From: Acuticoccus sp965213555
GTDB lineage: Bacteria; Pseudomonadota; Alphaproteobacteria; Rhizobiales; Amorphaceae
Reading direction: 5' to 3'
DNA: 64,000 nt
NCBI RefSeq assembly: GCF_965213555.1
Contig: NZ_OZ243890.1
Span: forward strand, 2,914,001 to 2,978,000
The notes below the pieces were generated by a model. That model had not been told where the DNA came from. It made no database searches and saw only the letters and a list, made by a program, of their open reading frames with translations. Position numbers and translations under genes: made by a program. This document shows, piece by piece, positions 1 through 7,805 of this stretch (its first letter is position 1; each line of letters begins with the position of its first letter).

Positions 1-1
1 G

Positions 2-115
2 GGCGTGTTCCTCCAGGTCGGCATCGGCTTGCAGTTCTGGCTCAACATCATCCTGACGCTGCTGGGGTACATCCCCGGCATCATCCACGCGATCTGGGTG
101 ATCGCGCGCCGTTGA
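2..115 (+). CDS. Pmp3/YqaE-family small membrane protein, C-terminal part
   Basis: The window opens inside this gene; only the last 37 residues are present. They form a strongly hydrophobic stretch that ends GYIPGIIHAIWVIARR, the typical C-terminus of the Pmp3/YqaE (UPF0057) family: a second transmembrane helix, then the YIPGIIHA signature and a short basic tail. Proteins of this family are about 50-60 residues, sit in the inner membrane and are linked to membrane potential and stress tolerance in other organisms. The start lies upstream of the window, so its promoter and ribosome binding site cannot be judged. Confidence 0.85.
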   Translation, partial: GVFLQVGIGLQFWLNIILTLLGYIPGIIHAIWVIARR

Positions 116-167
116 GCGATGGGTTGGGGGGCGGCCCGGAGGCCACCCACCCCCCAAAACCTAGACC

Positions 168-335
168 CTAACTCGGGAAGGGCTCCGTGGACGGCGCGTT
201 GCAGCCGATCGTGTCCGCGCACCGGGTCGGGTGCCCGCCGTCGGCGGCGTTGCTGACCACGACGAACACGGGTCCCACGATCAGGAGCGTCAAGATGGCC
301 AGCGCCGCAAGGGCCCCTACGGTCTGCTGCATCAT
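168..335 (-). CDS. Small single-span membrane protein, unknown function
   Basis: This 55-residue protein begins MMQQTVGAL, has one hydrophobic segment at about residues 5-28, and ends in a short polar tail with two cysteines. A purine-rich ribosome binding site (GGGGGAGAGAC) lies directly before the ATG at 335; a longer reading from 389 has no such site. The gene faces away from cysS, leaving about 210 bp for divergent promoters. I recognise no family. The good ribosome binding site and the membrane segment argue that it is translated, but coding evidence for so short a frame is limited. Confidence 0.5.
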   Translation of the reverse strand: MMQQTVGALAALAILTLLIVGPVFVVVSNAADGGHPTRCADTIGCNAPSTEPFPS

Positions 336-546
336 GTCTCTCCCCCCATCTCCCGCGGGCCATCCAAGCGTCGATCCTTGGATCAACACAACTCCATGCG
401 AAGGGGAAGCGGCGAACGTTGCAACCTTGTCACATGCCTACCGCACGCTTTTCGAACTCGGGACAATTGTTTAGGTCGACGCTCGCAGGACCATGTGGCA
501 ACACACGGGCAAACGCTGCGAGCGCCCCTGTCACCCATCGACCGCC

Positions 547-1905
547 ATGGATCCGCTGACGCTCTACGACACGCGGACCCGCGCCAAGGTGCAGCTGGTG
601 CCGCGCGACCCGGCGAGCGTGCGCATGTACGCCTGCGGCCCAACGGTCTACGCGCGCGCCCACATCGGCAACGCGCGGCCGCTCATCGTCTTCGACGTCC
701 TGTTCCGCGTGCTGCGCCGCGCCTACGGCGAGGCGTGCGTCACCTACGTGCGCAACATCACCGACGTCGAGGACAAGATCAACGTGCGCGCCAGGGAGGA
801 GGGCGTCTCCATCGGCGAGCTCACTGCGGCGACGATCCGCGACTTCCATGAGGACGTAGGCGCGCTCGGTTGCCTTCCACCGACCCACGAGCCGCGCGCC
901 ACCGACCACGTCGGCGACATGCGTACGCTGATCGAGGCGCTGGTCGCCCGCGGGCACGCCTACACGGCGCAGGGCCACGTCCTGTTCGCCGTCGGCTCCC
1001 TCGCCTCCTACGGCACGCTGTCCCACCGCTCGCTGGACGAGATGGTGGCCGGAGCGCGGGTGGAGGTCGCGCCGTACAAGCGCGACCCGATGGACTTCGT
1101 GCTGTGGAAGCCCTCGCGCGAGGGCGAGCCGGCCTGGGACAGTCCCGCGGGGATCGCCGAGCCGGGGCGTCCGGGGTGGCACATCGAGTGCTCCGCGATG
1201 GCGCACCACTTCCTCGGTGAGACGTTCGATATCCACGGCGGCGGCATCGACCTCGTCTTCCCCCACCACGAGAACGAGCGGGCGCAGACCTGCGCGGGCT
1301 TCGCGGTGGAGGAGATGGCGAGCGTGTGGATGCACAACGGCTTCCTCCAGGTGGAGGGGCGCAAGATGGCGAAGTCCGAGGGCAACTTCGTCACGATCCG
1401 CGACGCGCTCGGTGAGGCTTCGGGTGACGTCCTACGCCTCGCGATGCTGATGACGCACTACCGCCAGCCCATCGGCTGGACGGCGCGGCGCGTCGCGGAC
1501 GCTCGGGAGCTGCTGCGGTCGTGGAGCGGCGATGTGGGCGGCGACGGCGCGGCGGACGCCGCCGTGGTGGCTGCGCTGCACGACGACCTCAACACGCCGC
1601 GCGCCGTGGCGCGGCTCGGTGAGCTGGCCCTCGAGCGCTCGGCCTCGCTCGGGGCGAGCGCCGGGCTCCTTGGCCTCGACCTCGCACGGGTCGCGGAGGG
1701 CGAGGCGGCGGCGGCCGAGCGGCGCGCGCGGGCCATCTCGATCGACGTGGACGCGCTCGTTGCGCAGCGGCTCGAGGCGCGGGTCGCACGCCGCTTCGCC
1801 GACGCCGATGCGATCCGCGACCGCCTCGCTGCCGAGGGCATCGCGCTGAGGGACGGCAAGGACGAGGCGGGCCGCCCGACGACCACGTGGACGTTCGCCG
1901 ACTAG
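547..1905 (+). CDS. cysS: Cysteinyl-tRNA synthetase
   Basis: This 452-residue class I aminoacyl-tRNA synthetase charges tRNA-Cys with cysteine in the cytoplasm. The ATP-binding HIGN motif is at residues 39-42, right after Cys30, a ligand of the active-site zinc. The KMAKS form of the KMSKS loop is at residues 273-277. The motif GGGIDLVFPHHENERAQT, which carries further zinc ligands, is intact. The start at 547 (MDPLTLYDT) fits the usual family length; an in-frame ATG at 493 would add 18 residues unlike the family. A tRNA-Cys gene lies 4 kb downstream. The stop codon falls inside a nested palindromic element. Confidence 0.97.
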   Translation: MDPLTLYDTRTRAKVQLVPRDPASVRMYACGPTVYARAHIGNARPLIVFDVLFRVLRRAYGEACVTYVRNITDVEDKINVRAREEGVSIGELTAATIRDFHEDVGALGCLPPTHEPRATDHVGDMRTLIEALVARGHAYTAQGHVLFAVGSLASYGTLSHRSLDEMVAGARVEVAPYKRDPMDFVLWKPSREGEPAWDSPAGIAEPGRPGWHIECSAMAHHFLGETFDIHGGGIDLVFPHHENERAQTCAGFAVEEMASVWMHNGFLQVEGRKMAKSEGNFVTIRDALGEASGDVLRLAMLMTHYRQPIGWTARRVADARELLRSWSGDVGGDGAADAAVVAALHDDLNTPRAVARLGELALERSASLGASAGLLGLDLARVAEGEAAAAERRARAISIDVDALVAQRLEARVARRFADADAIRDRLAAEGIALRDGKDEAGRPTTTWTFAD

Positions 1906-1998
1906 AGCATCCTGGGTCTCCTCAGACCCAGATAAGAGGCTCTAGCTCCTCGATTAGGAGCGGTCTTCTTGGGGTTAGGTGGTTCCACCTAACCCCAA
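1902..1998. repeat. Cluster of three palindromes after cysS
   Basis: Three perfect inverted repeats sit back to back. The first is nested: outer arms CTAGAGC (1902-1908) and GCTCTAG (1939-1945) enclose CTGGGTCT (1912-1919) and AGACCCAG (1924-1931), and the outer left arm contains the cysS TAG stop. The second is GCTCCT/AGGAGC (1945-1950, 1956-1961). The third has a 14-bp stem at 1969-1982 and 1985-1998 with a two-base spacer. None is followed by a T-tract. Because cysS and the LOG gene converge here, a bidirectional terminator or 3'-end stabiliser is the simplest reading; a REP-type element is an alternative. Confidence 0.8.
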
Positions 1999-2020
1999 AC
2001 CGCCCTAGGTTCGTGATGGG

Positions 2021-2620
2021 TCAGAGCCGCCGCAGCGTGGCCTCGCGCGGCTCGCGCTCGGCGGCGAGCGTCGTATGCCTTGAGATGAGCCTCGGGATCA
2101 CGTCGGCGACCTCGCCGACCACCTCGTAGCTCACCTCCCAGCCTGGCCGTATGAAGCCCGCTTCCCTCATGTGGACGATGAGCGCGTTCAACGGGTCCCA
2201 GAAGCCGCGTACGTTGGCAAGGACGATGGGCTTCTCGTGCCGGCCGAGCTGCGACCAGGTCATCATCTCGACGACCTCCTCGAGCGTGCCGACGCCGCCA
2301 GGCAGCGCCACGAACCCGTCGGAGCGCTCGAACATCAGCCGCTTGCGCTCGTGCATGTCGTCGGTGACGATGAGTTCGGTGACCTCCGTCAGCATCACCT
2401 CTCGCTCGTGTAGGAAGCTTGGGATGATGCCGACGACCTTGCCGCCGTGGTCCAGCATGGTTCGTGCGATGCGACCCATGAGGCCCAACGACCCACCGCC
2501 GTAGACAAGGCCGAGACCGGCCTTGGCGAGGGCGACGCCAAGCTCCTCGGCGGCGGCGGCGTAGCGCGGGTCGTGTCCCGTCGCCGAGCCGCAATAGACG
2601 CACACGCTCGTCAGTCCCAT
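2021..2620 (-). CDS. LOG-family nucleotide phosphoribohydrolase (Rossmann fold)
   Basis: This 199-residue protein belongs to the LOG/YvdD family, often annotated 'TIGR00730 family'. These cytosolic enzymes release adenine from AMP or free cytokinin-type bases from their monophosphates. The glycine-rich GGG segment is at residues 41-43, the MHERK segment with the catalytic arginine region near residue 90, and the diagnostic PGGVGTLEE motif at 107-115. The start at 2620 (MGLTSVCVYCGS) matches the family N-terminus. A possible ATG at 2638 would add six residues and lies just after AAGG. The gene converges on cysS. Its physiological substrate cannot be read from sequence. Confidence 0.88.
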   Translation of the reverse strand: MGLTSVCVYCGSATGHDPRYAAAAEELGVALAKAGLGLVYGGGSLGLMGRIARTMLDHGGKVVGIIPSFLHEREVMLTEVTELIVTDDMHERKRLMFERSDGFVALPGGVGTLEEVVEMMTWSQLGRHEKPIVLANVRGFWDPLNALIVHMREAGFIRPGWEVSYEVVGEVADVIPRLISRHTTLAAEREPREATLRRL

Positions 2621-2645
2621 GGCGGACAAGGCTATCATGCGCCTT

Positions 2646-2673
2646 GGCGGCACGCACTTGCGTACGTGCCGCC
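2646..2673 (-). terminator. Hairpin after the acidic membrane-anchored protein
   Basis: Arms GGCGGCACG (2646-2654) and CGTGCCGCC (2665-2673) pair perfectly over nine bases around a ten-base loop. The element lies 11 bases beyond the stop of the minus-strand gene ending at 2685. No T-run follows, so it may be a weak or Rho-assisted terminator. It separates that gene from the LOG gene. Confidence 0.5.
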
Positions 2674-2684
2674 GAGGCGCGGCG

Positions 2685-3071
2685 TCAGTTGGCGGTGGCG
2701 GGCTCGCGCTCGGTCTCGATGGAGTCGGTCTGAGCGGGGTCCGCGTCCTGCGAGGTCGGCTCCTCCGCGCCCGTCGTCGTGGCGTCGCCTTCGGCGGGCA
2801 GGGCCTCGGTGGCCGCCGGTGCGGTCTCCGTCGTCTCGATCTCGACCGGCGTGGTCTCGGTCGTCGCAGCATCGCCCTCGGTGGTCGCCGGCACCGTCTC
2901 GACGTTCACCTCGGGCTCGGCGGTCTCCACGGTGACGTCCGCGCCCTCCGTCTCGGTGGTGGTGACGACGGGATCCTCCACCGTCTCGTCGAAGTAGCCG
3001 AGGTAGTAGGCCCCTCCGGCAACGATCAGGGCGATGATGATCACCGTGATGATGAGGTTCGTGACGTTCAT
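2685..3071 (-). CDS. Membrane-anchored acidic Thr/Glu-rich protein, unknown
   Basis: The protein has 128 residues. Residues 5-23 form one transmembrane helix (NLIITVIIIALIVAGGAYY); the remaining 100 residues are a low-complexity tail of Thr, Glu, Ala and Val with almost no basic residues, predicted to be disordered and probably periplasmic. The ATG at 3071 has GGAG ten bases upstream, better than the GTG at 3083. I know no enzyme with this form; it may be a surface or envelope spacer. It lies downstream of the cellulase gene on the same strand, about 150 bp away, so co-transcription is possible. Confidence 0.65.
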   Translation of the reverse strand: MNVTNLIITVIIIALIVAGGAYYLGYFDETVEDPVVTTTETEGADVTVETAEPEVNVETVPATTEGDAATTETTPVEIETTETAPAATEALPAEGDATTTGAEEPTSQDADPAQTDSIETEREPATAN

Positions 3072-3219
3072 GCAGCGCTCCACAGATGCGGTCCTGGCGA
3101 CGCCGTGACCGCGGGTTGGAACGTCGCCGGGGGGCCAGCGACGGATCGGAAGGGGGCCGCGCGTCGACGACCACGCCCCCGTAACGCGACCCCAGGGTCA
3201 ACCGTTCAAACCGAACCCG

Positions 3220-5703
3220 TCATTGTATGGCAAGTTCCACGTCCGCACCGGCGAGGAGGGCTCCGAGCGCGATGCCGCCGGCGTCCGCGACGAAGCCGAA
3301 ACCCACCGCTTCGCCGGGGGCGATGGCACCGTTCCAGTCGGTGTTCTGAAACGTGACGCGCGCGCCCTCATCGGCGGCAAGGTGCGCGCTCCACACCTCG
3401 GCAACGTCGAACGGCAGCTCGAGGCTCAGCGTCCAGCCGGCGACCGGCGCCTCGGAGGTGTTCCTGAGGACGACGTTGAACAGCGCGCCGTCGCCCCAGT
3501 CGTTCTCGAGGATGAGGTCGATGGCGAGCTGCGTCGCGTCCGGTGAGGGCACCGCGCCCCCCGCCGTCCCGGCCGAGCCGCTCGCGACCGTCGCCTGCGC
3601 GGACCCGCCGCGGATGGTGGCGCCGTCCGCTCCGGTGAGCTCGAGCGTCAGTCGGCCCGTCCCGTCCTCCACCGGGACCTCCAGCGTCGCCTCCCGCTCG
3701 CCGCTGGGGACGACGAGCGTACCGCCGAGCGCCTCCACGGCGCCGTCGTTCGTCGCGAGCCGGTAGTCCACCGTGACGTCGCGCGTCGAGGGCTCAGAGA
3801 GGACGACGCGGAAGCGCGCCGCGCCCGCCCCGTCCGGCACCAGCGCGTTGGCGACGTCGACGGTGGGCGGTCCGGCCGGTCGCCGGTCCCGCTCCTCCTC
3901 GGCGACGACCGCCGTCCCGAGGGCTCGCTGCGCACCCTGCGCGCTCACCACGAGGTAGAAGTACTCGTCGCCCTCGGCGACGGCGTCGGGTAGCACCGGC
4001 ACGGCGACCTCGCGGACCCGCTCGCCCGCGGCGAAGTCGAGCGTCCCAGCCGTCGCCACGTAGTCCTCGCCGGCCTTCGCGGTCCCGTCGGCCGTCGCGT
4101 ACTTGACGTACAAGTCCGCGTCGGCGGGTGCCTCCAGCGTCACCGTGAAGGTTGCCACCGTCGCCGGCCCGGCGGGGTCGTCCTCACGGGTCCTTACAAG
4201 GAACGGCTCGAGGAGCTGGGCGACGGGATCGCGCAGCGTCCTCCAGTCGTCCTCGAAGAGACCTCCGGTGTCGCGCGAGTTGGGGTTCAGCGACCACCAC
4301 ATCCAAGGCAGGTCGAGCTCGGTCATGTAGGATGACAGCGCGTCCGCCCAGGCCTGGTCCGCGGGGGTGGCGAGCCGTCCGCCCCACTCGCCGAGGAGGA
4401 CGGGCGCGACGCCCCCCTCCACGAGGTAGCCCCAGTTCTTGCGCCAGGTCTCCTCGAGGGGCCGGCCGGTCTCAAACCAGGGCTGCTCGTGGACCGACGG
4501 GGGGTAGTCGTGGGCCGAGTAGACCAGCTTGTCCGGGTGCGACAGGCGGACGGGACGCTCACGAACGCCCTGCAGGTTGCCGCCCCACCAGTAGGCGTCG
4601 CCGTCATGGACCGCGACGCCCTCCACGACGATCAGCCAGTGAGGCGCGACGTCGAGCACCGCCTCGCCGATGCGCTCTGCGGCGGCAGCCCAGTCGGTGG
4701 CCGAGCCGTCGCCCCAGGTCGCAAGGTGCGGCTCGTTGATGAGGTCAGCGCCGATCACCGCCGGGTGGTCGCCGTAGCGCTCGGCCATCGCCTGCCACTC
4801 GGCGATGACGTCGGCCTCAGTGCGCCCGTCGCCGTACCACAGTCCGTTCTCGTTGGGACCGCCGCCGGGCGTTCCCCTGTGGTAGTCGAAGAGGATCCTG
4901 AGCCCGACGGTCTCGGCGTAGTCCGCGATCGCATCAAGGATCTGGAGCCCGTCGAGGCCCTCGAGGTCCGGGTTGAGCGCGAAGTCGATGCCGCTCGGCG
5001 TTCCACCGCCCGACGCGACGAGCTCGCCGGAGAATGGCAGCCGCAGCGTGGTGAAGCCGAGGGCGTCGACCTCGTCCATCAGCTCGCGCCAGTTGCGCGC
5101 CCACAGTCCGTGCGGGACGAAGATGTCGGTCTCGAGGCCGAACCAGTTCAGCCCATGGATCGTCACCGGACGGCCGGTGGCGTCGACGATGGCAGCCCCG
5201 CGGACGGAGTAGGGGGTCGGTGCTGGATCAGCTCGTGCATCGGACGCGCCCGTCGGCTCCGCCACCGTCACAGGGCCGACGGTGATCGACGGGAGGTGCG
5301 GCGCCTCGGAGGCCTCTTCCTGAGGCTCCGTTGCGGGATCGGGCGCCTCGGCGACGGCGCTCGGGGGCTCTTGCGCCGTCCGCGCCGCGGCCTCTGCGGC
5401 GAGCTCGACGTCGGAGCCCAGGAGCTCGAAGGGACCGCTGCCGTCGACCTTGAGGCCGAAGGCAACGGCGGTCCCTGCTGCGACCAGCTGGTTGTAGGGG
5501 GCGGGTCCGAGGACGTAGCGCGTGCCAGTCGCCTCGAGCACGATCGCGTTCCAAAGCTCGACGATCTCGCCCCCAGCGTCGAGCTCCACGCGCCACCCGG
5601 CGAGGGGGTCGGCGGCGGTGAGCGTGACGTCGATCACCGCGCCGCCGTCCCAGCGCTCGCGAACGCTCGACTCGAGGGTGGCCTCCGCCGCCGTGTCCGC
5701 CAT
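3220..5703 (-). CDS. GH5-type cellulase with CBM2-like domains at both ends and Calx-beta repeats
   Basis: An 827-residue modular glycoside hydrolase. Residues 10-105 form a CBM2-like module, 106-165 a Pro/Glu/Ala linker, and 168-480 a GH5 (endoglucanase) barrel with RLPFS near 221, acid/base Glu324 in LINEP and nucleophile Glu439 in LLGEW. Residues about 515-610 are a Calx-beta domain (ATADGTAKAGEDYVATAGTL), 630-715 a second Calx-beta-like module, and 730-827 another CBM2-like module. It should cut cellulose or a related beta-glucan. The ATG at 5703 follows GGGAGGG. No signal peptide and no RTX repeats are visible, so the export route is unclear; Calx-beta modules are common in type I secreted or adhesive proteins. 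No transporter genes adjoin it. Confidence 0.9.
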   Translation of the reverse strand: MADTAAEATLESSVRERWDGGAVIDVTLTAADPLAGWRVELDAGGEIVELWNAIVLEATGTRYVLGPAPYNQLVAAGTAVAFGLKVDGSGPFELLGSDVELAAEAAARTAQEPPSAVAEAPDPATEPQEEASEAPHLPSITVGPVTVAEPTGASDARADPAPTPYSVRGAAIVDATGRPVTIHGLNWFGLETDIFVPHGLWARNWRELMDEVDALGFTTLRLPFSGELVASGGGTPSGIDFALNPDLEGLDGLQILDAIADYAETVGLRILFDYHRGTPGGGPNENGLWYGDGRTEADVIAEWQAMAERYGDHPAVIGADLINEPHLATWGDGSATDWAAAAERIGEAVLDVAPHWLIVVEGVAVHDGDAYWWGGNLQGVRERPVRLSHPDKLVYSAHDYPPSVHEQPWFETGRPLEETWRKNWGYLVEGGVAPVLLGEWGGRLATPADQAWADALSSYMTELDLPWMWWSLNPNSRDTGGLFEDDWRTLRDPVAQLLEPFLVRTREDDPAGPATVATFTVTLEAPADADLYVKYATADGTAKAGEDYVATAGTLDFAAGERVREVAVPVLPDAVAEGDEYFYLVVSAQGAQRALGTAVVAEEERDRRPAGPPTVDVANALVPDGAGAARFRVVLSEPSTRDVTVDYRLATNDGAVEALGGTLVVPSGEREATLEVPVEDGTGRLTLELTGADGATIRGGSAQATVASGSAGTAGGAVPSPDATQLAIDLILENDWGDGALFNVVLRNTSEAPVAGWTLSLELPFDVAEVWSAHLAADEGARVTFQNTDWNGAIAPGEAVGFGFVADAGGIALGALLAGADVELAIQ

Positions 5704-5853
5704 AGGGTCGTCCCTCCCGTAGGACGCGCTCGCCCGCCGGTCCACGTCTAGCGTGCTTCCGTCGGGCGGACAAAGCCACGTGGCGCGGGCTCTTGGCGGG
5801 CGTGCGCAGCCGCGCTTGCCGCACCGCCTGCTTTGGCGTAACGATCCGGCCGC

Positions 5854-5927
5854 GGCGACGTGGCGGAGTGGTTACGCAGCGGACTGCAAATCCGTGCACG
5901 CCGGTTCGATTCCGGCCGTCGCCTCCA
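5854..5927 (+). tRNA. tRNA-Cys (anticodon GCA)
   Basis: The acceptor stem pairs GGCGACG (5854-5860) with CGTCGCC (5917-5923), followed by discriminator T and an encoded CCA (5925-5927). The anticodon stem-loop CGGA-CTGCAAA-TCCG places GCA at 5886-5888. The T-arm contains GGTTCGATTCC. The cysteine identity follows from the GCA anticodon. The gene is single and stands between the cellulase and a methyltransferase. Confidence 0.96.
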
Positions 5928-5981
5928 GGTCCGGCGGGCACGCCACGCGGTCGGACCCTTAGGCACCAGCTCGGAGGCCCC

Positions 5982-6647
5982 ATGGGCGACGCCTCTGTCC
6001 TGCGCACGCGCATGGTCAACAACCAGCTGCGCACGTTCGACGTCACCGACCACCGCATCCAAGACGCCATGCTGATGGTGGAGCGAGAGCGCTTCGTGCC
6101 GGGCGATCAGCGGGCCATCGCCTACTCCGACGAGGCGATCCCCATCGTGCGCGATGCCATCGGTCGGCCGCTGCGAACGATGACGCGCCCTGCCGTCCTC
6201 GGCCGCCTGCTGCAGCTCGCCCGCATCGGCGAGGATGACGTGGTGCTCCTCGTCGGCGCCGGGCTCGGCTACGCGGCCGCGGTGATCGGCGAGTTCGCAA
6301 GCTCGGTCATCGCGCTCGAGTGCGACGGGGCGCTCGCCGAGCGCGCCGGGGCGGCTCTCGAGGACGTGTCCAACGTCGTCGTCGTGACGGGGCCGCTCGA
6401 CGCGGGCTACCCGTCGGAGGCGCCGTTCGACGTCGTGTTCGTCGACGGGGCGATCCTCACCGAGCCGACTGCCCTCCTCGATCAGCTCAAGGCGGGCGGT
6501 CGGCTCGTGGCGGTCCACGGCGAGGGGCTCGCCGGCCGGGCGCAGATCTACGTGCGCGGGGAGGAGGGCGTGTCCATGCGCTACGCGTTCAACGCTGCGG
6601 CCCACGTCCTGCCGGGGTTCCGCACCGAACCCTCCTTCGTGTTCTAG
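5982..6647 (+). CDS. Protein-L-isoaspartate O-methyltransferase-family protein
   Basis: A 221-residue SAM-dependent methyltransferase of the PCMT type. The N-terminal MVNNQLRTFDVTD segment is typical of alphaproteobacterial members, and the SAM-binding loop VGAGLGYAAAVI replaces the classical GSGYQTA. True repair enzymes methylate isoaspartyl residues in damaged proteins; the alphaproteobacterial paralogue has an altered substrate loop, so this role is uncertain here. GGAG at 5973-5976 precedes the ATG. It starts 55 bp after tRNA-Cys and ends about 95 bp before the next gene. Confidence 0.8.
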   Translation: MGDASVLRTRMVNNQLRTFDVTDHRIQDAMLMVERERFVPGDQRAIAYSDEAIPIVRDAIGRPLRTMTRPAVLGRLLQLARIGEDDVVLLVGAGLGYAAAVIGEFASSVIALECDGALAERAGAALEDVSNVVVVTGPLDAGYPSEAPFDVVFVDGAILTEPTALLDQLKAGGRLVAVHGEGLAGRAQIYVRGEEGVSMRYAFNAAAHVLPGFRTEPSFVF

Positions 6648-6742
6648 GCGCTGGCGCGTCCCATCGCATCGCGCGACGCCCTGGCCGGCTTGCCCGCGGC
6701 CATGGTACGGTCCGGCATCATCGAACCGCGGGGAGGGTTGCC

Positions 6743-7693
6743 ATGGCCCATCGGCTCACCGAGGACGCCCGGGGCGTCTACATCATCTCCGCCACGCCGT
6801 TCGGCGACGACGGGGCGGTCGATCGCACAAGCCTCGACCGGCTGACCGACTTCTACCTGGAGAGCGGCGTCGACGGCATCACCATCCTCGGCGTGATGGG
6901 CGAGGCGCCCAAGCTGACCACCGACGAGTCGGCCGAGATCATCGCCCAGGTGCTCGGCCGCGTGGACGGGCGCGTGCCGGTCGTGGTGGGGGTGTCGAAC
7001 CCCGGGCTCGACAACCTCGTGAACCTTGCGCACGTCGCGATGGACCACGGCGCCGCGGGCGTCATGGTCGCGCCGAGCGCTGCTGCGAAGACCGAGACCA
7101 ACGTCATCGCGCAGTTCGCCGCGATCGCGGAGCGGCTGCCGGACGTGCCGCTCGTCTACCAGGACTTTCCGCTGACGACGCAGATGCCGATCTCGGCCGC
7201 GGCCTTCACGTCGCTGGTGGAGACCGTGCCCTCCGTCGTCATGTTGAAGCACGAGGACTGGCCGGGGTTGCCGAAGCTCACGGCGGTGCGTGCCGCAGCC
7301 GAGGCGCGTGGGGCACGGCGCGTGTCGATCCTCGTCGGCAACGGCGGGCTCTACCTGCCGCAGGAGCTCGCGCGCGGCGCGGACGGCGCCATGACGGGGT
7401 TCGCCTACCCTGAGATGCTGGTCGAGGTGGTGCGGCGCCACCATGCCGGCGATCGCGACGGCGCGGAGGACCTCTTCGACCTCTACCTGCCGGTGCTGCG
7501 CCACGAGCAGCAGCCTGGCTTCGGCCTCGCGGTGCGCAAGGAGATCCTGCGCCGGCGCGGCGTCCTCGCGTCCGCCGCGACCCGCGCGCCGGGTCCCTCG
7601 CTGGACCGCACGGGCCACGAGGAGCTGACGCGCCTCATCGACCGCCTGGAGCGACGGCTCGACGCCGGCGGCGTGGCCATCGCCGCGCAGTGA
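6743..7693 (+). CDS. DapA-family (dihydrodipicolinate synthase-like) aldolase or dehydratase
   Basis: This 316-residue TIM-barrel protein has the hallmarks of the DapA/N-acetylneuraminate lyase family: Schiff-base Lys169 in VVMLKHED, Tyr139 in VYQDF, and VMGE (51-54) at the site of the pyruvate-binding TTGE loop. The loss of the two threonines suggests it is not the lysine-pathway DapA. Relatives act on 2-keto-3-deoxy sugar acids or hydroxyproline-derived keto acids. SD GGGAGGG lies six bases before the ATG. It is followed on the same strand by a lactonase-like gene and, further on, an enolase-superfamily dehydratase, which favours a sugar-acid role. Confidence 0.85.
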   Translation: MAHRLTEDARGVYIISATPFGDDGAVDRTSLDRLTDFYLESGVDGITILGVMGEAPKLTTDESAEIIAQVLGRVDGRVPVVVGVSNPGLDNLVNLAHVAMDHGAAGVMVAPSAAAKTETNVIAQFAAIAERLPDVPLVYQDFPLTTQMPISAAAFTSLVETVPSVVMLKHEDWPGLPKLTAVRAAAEARGARRVSILVGNGGLYLPQELARGADGAMTGFAYPEMLVEVVRRHHAGDRDGAEDLFDLYLPVLRHEQQPGFGLAVRKEILRRRGVLASAATRAPGPSLDRTGHEELTRLIDRLERRLDAGGVAIAAQ

Positions 7694-7709
7694 GCCGGCG
7701 CCCGGCTCA
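7691..7709 (+). terminator. Hairpin over the stop of the DapA-like gene
   Basis: TGAGCCGG and CCGGCTCA form an eight-base stem with a three-base loop, and the left arm contains the TGA stop. There is no T-run. It may attenuate readthrough into the lactonase gene rather than stop it fully. Confidence 0.4.
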
Positions 7710-7805
7710 ACCGCTCCAGAGGCGGGCGACTTAAACCGTCTGATCCTGCGCGGCGCGGCTCGCCCACCAGCGCGCCGCGCCATCACGCTGCCGAGGGAAG
7801 CCCGC

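Noticed and set aside
4489..5751. 420-residue open frame opposite the cellulase
   Set aside because: It is the antisense shadow of a gene with clear catalytic motifs, and its product is Arg/Val/Asp-rich without family features.
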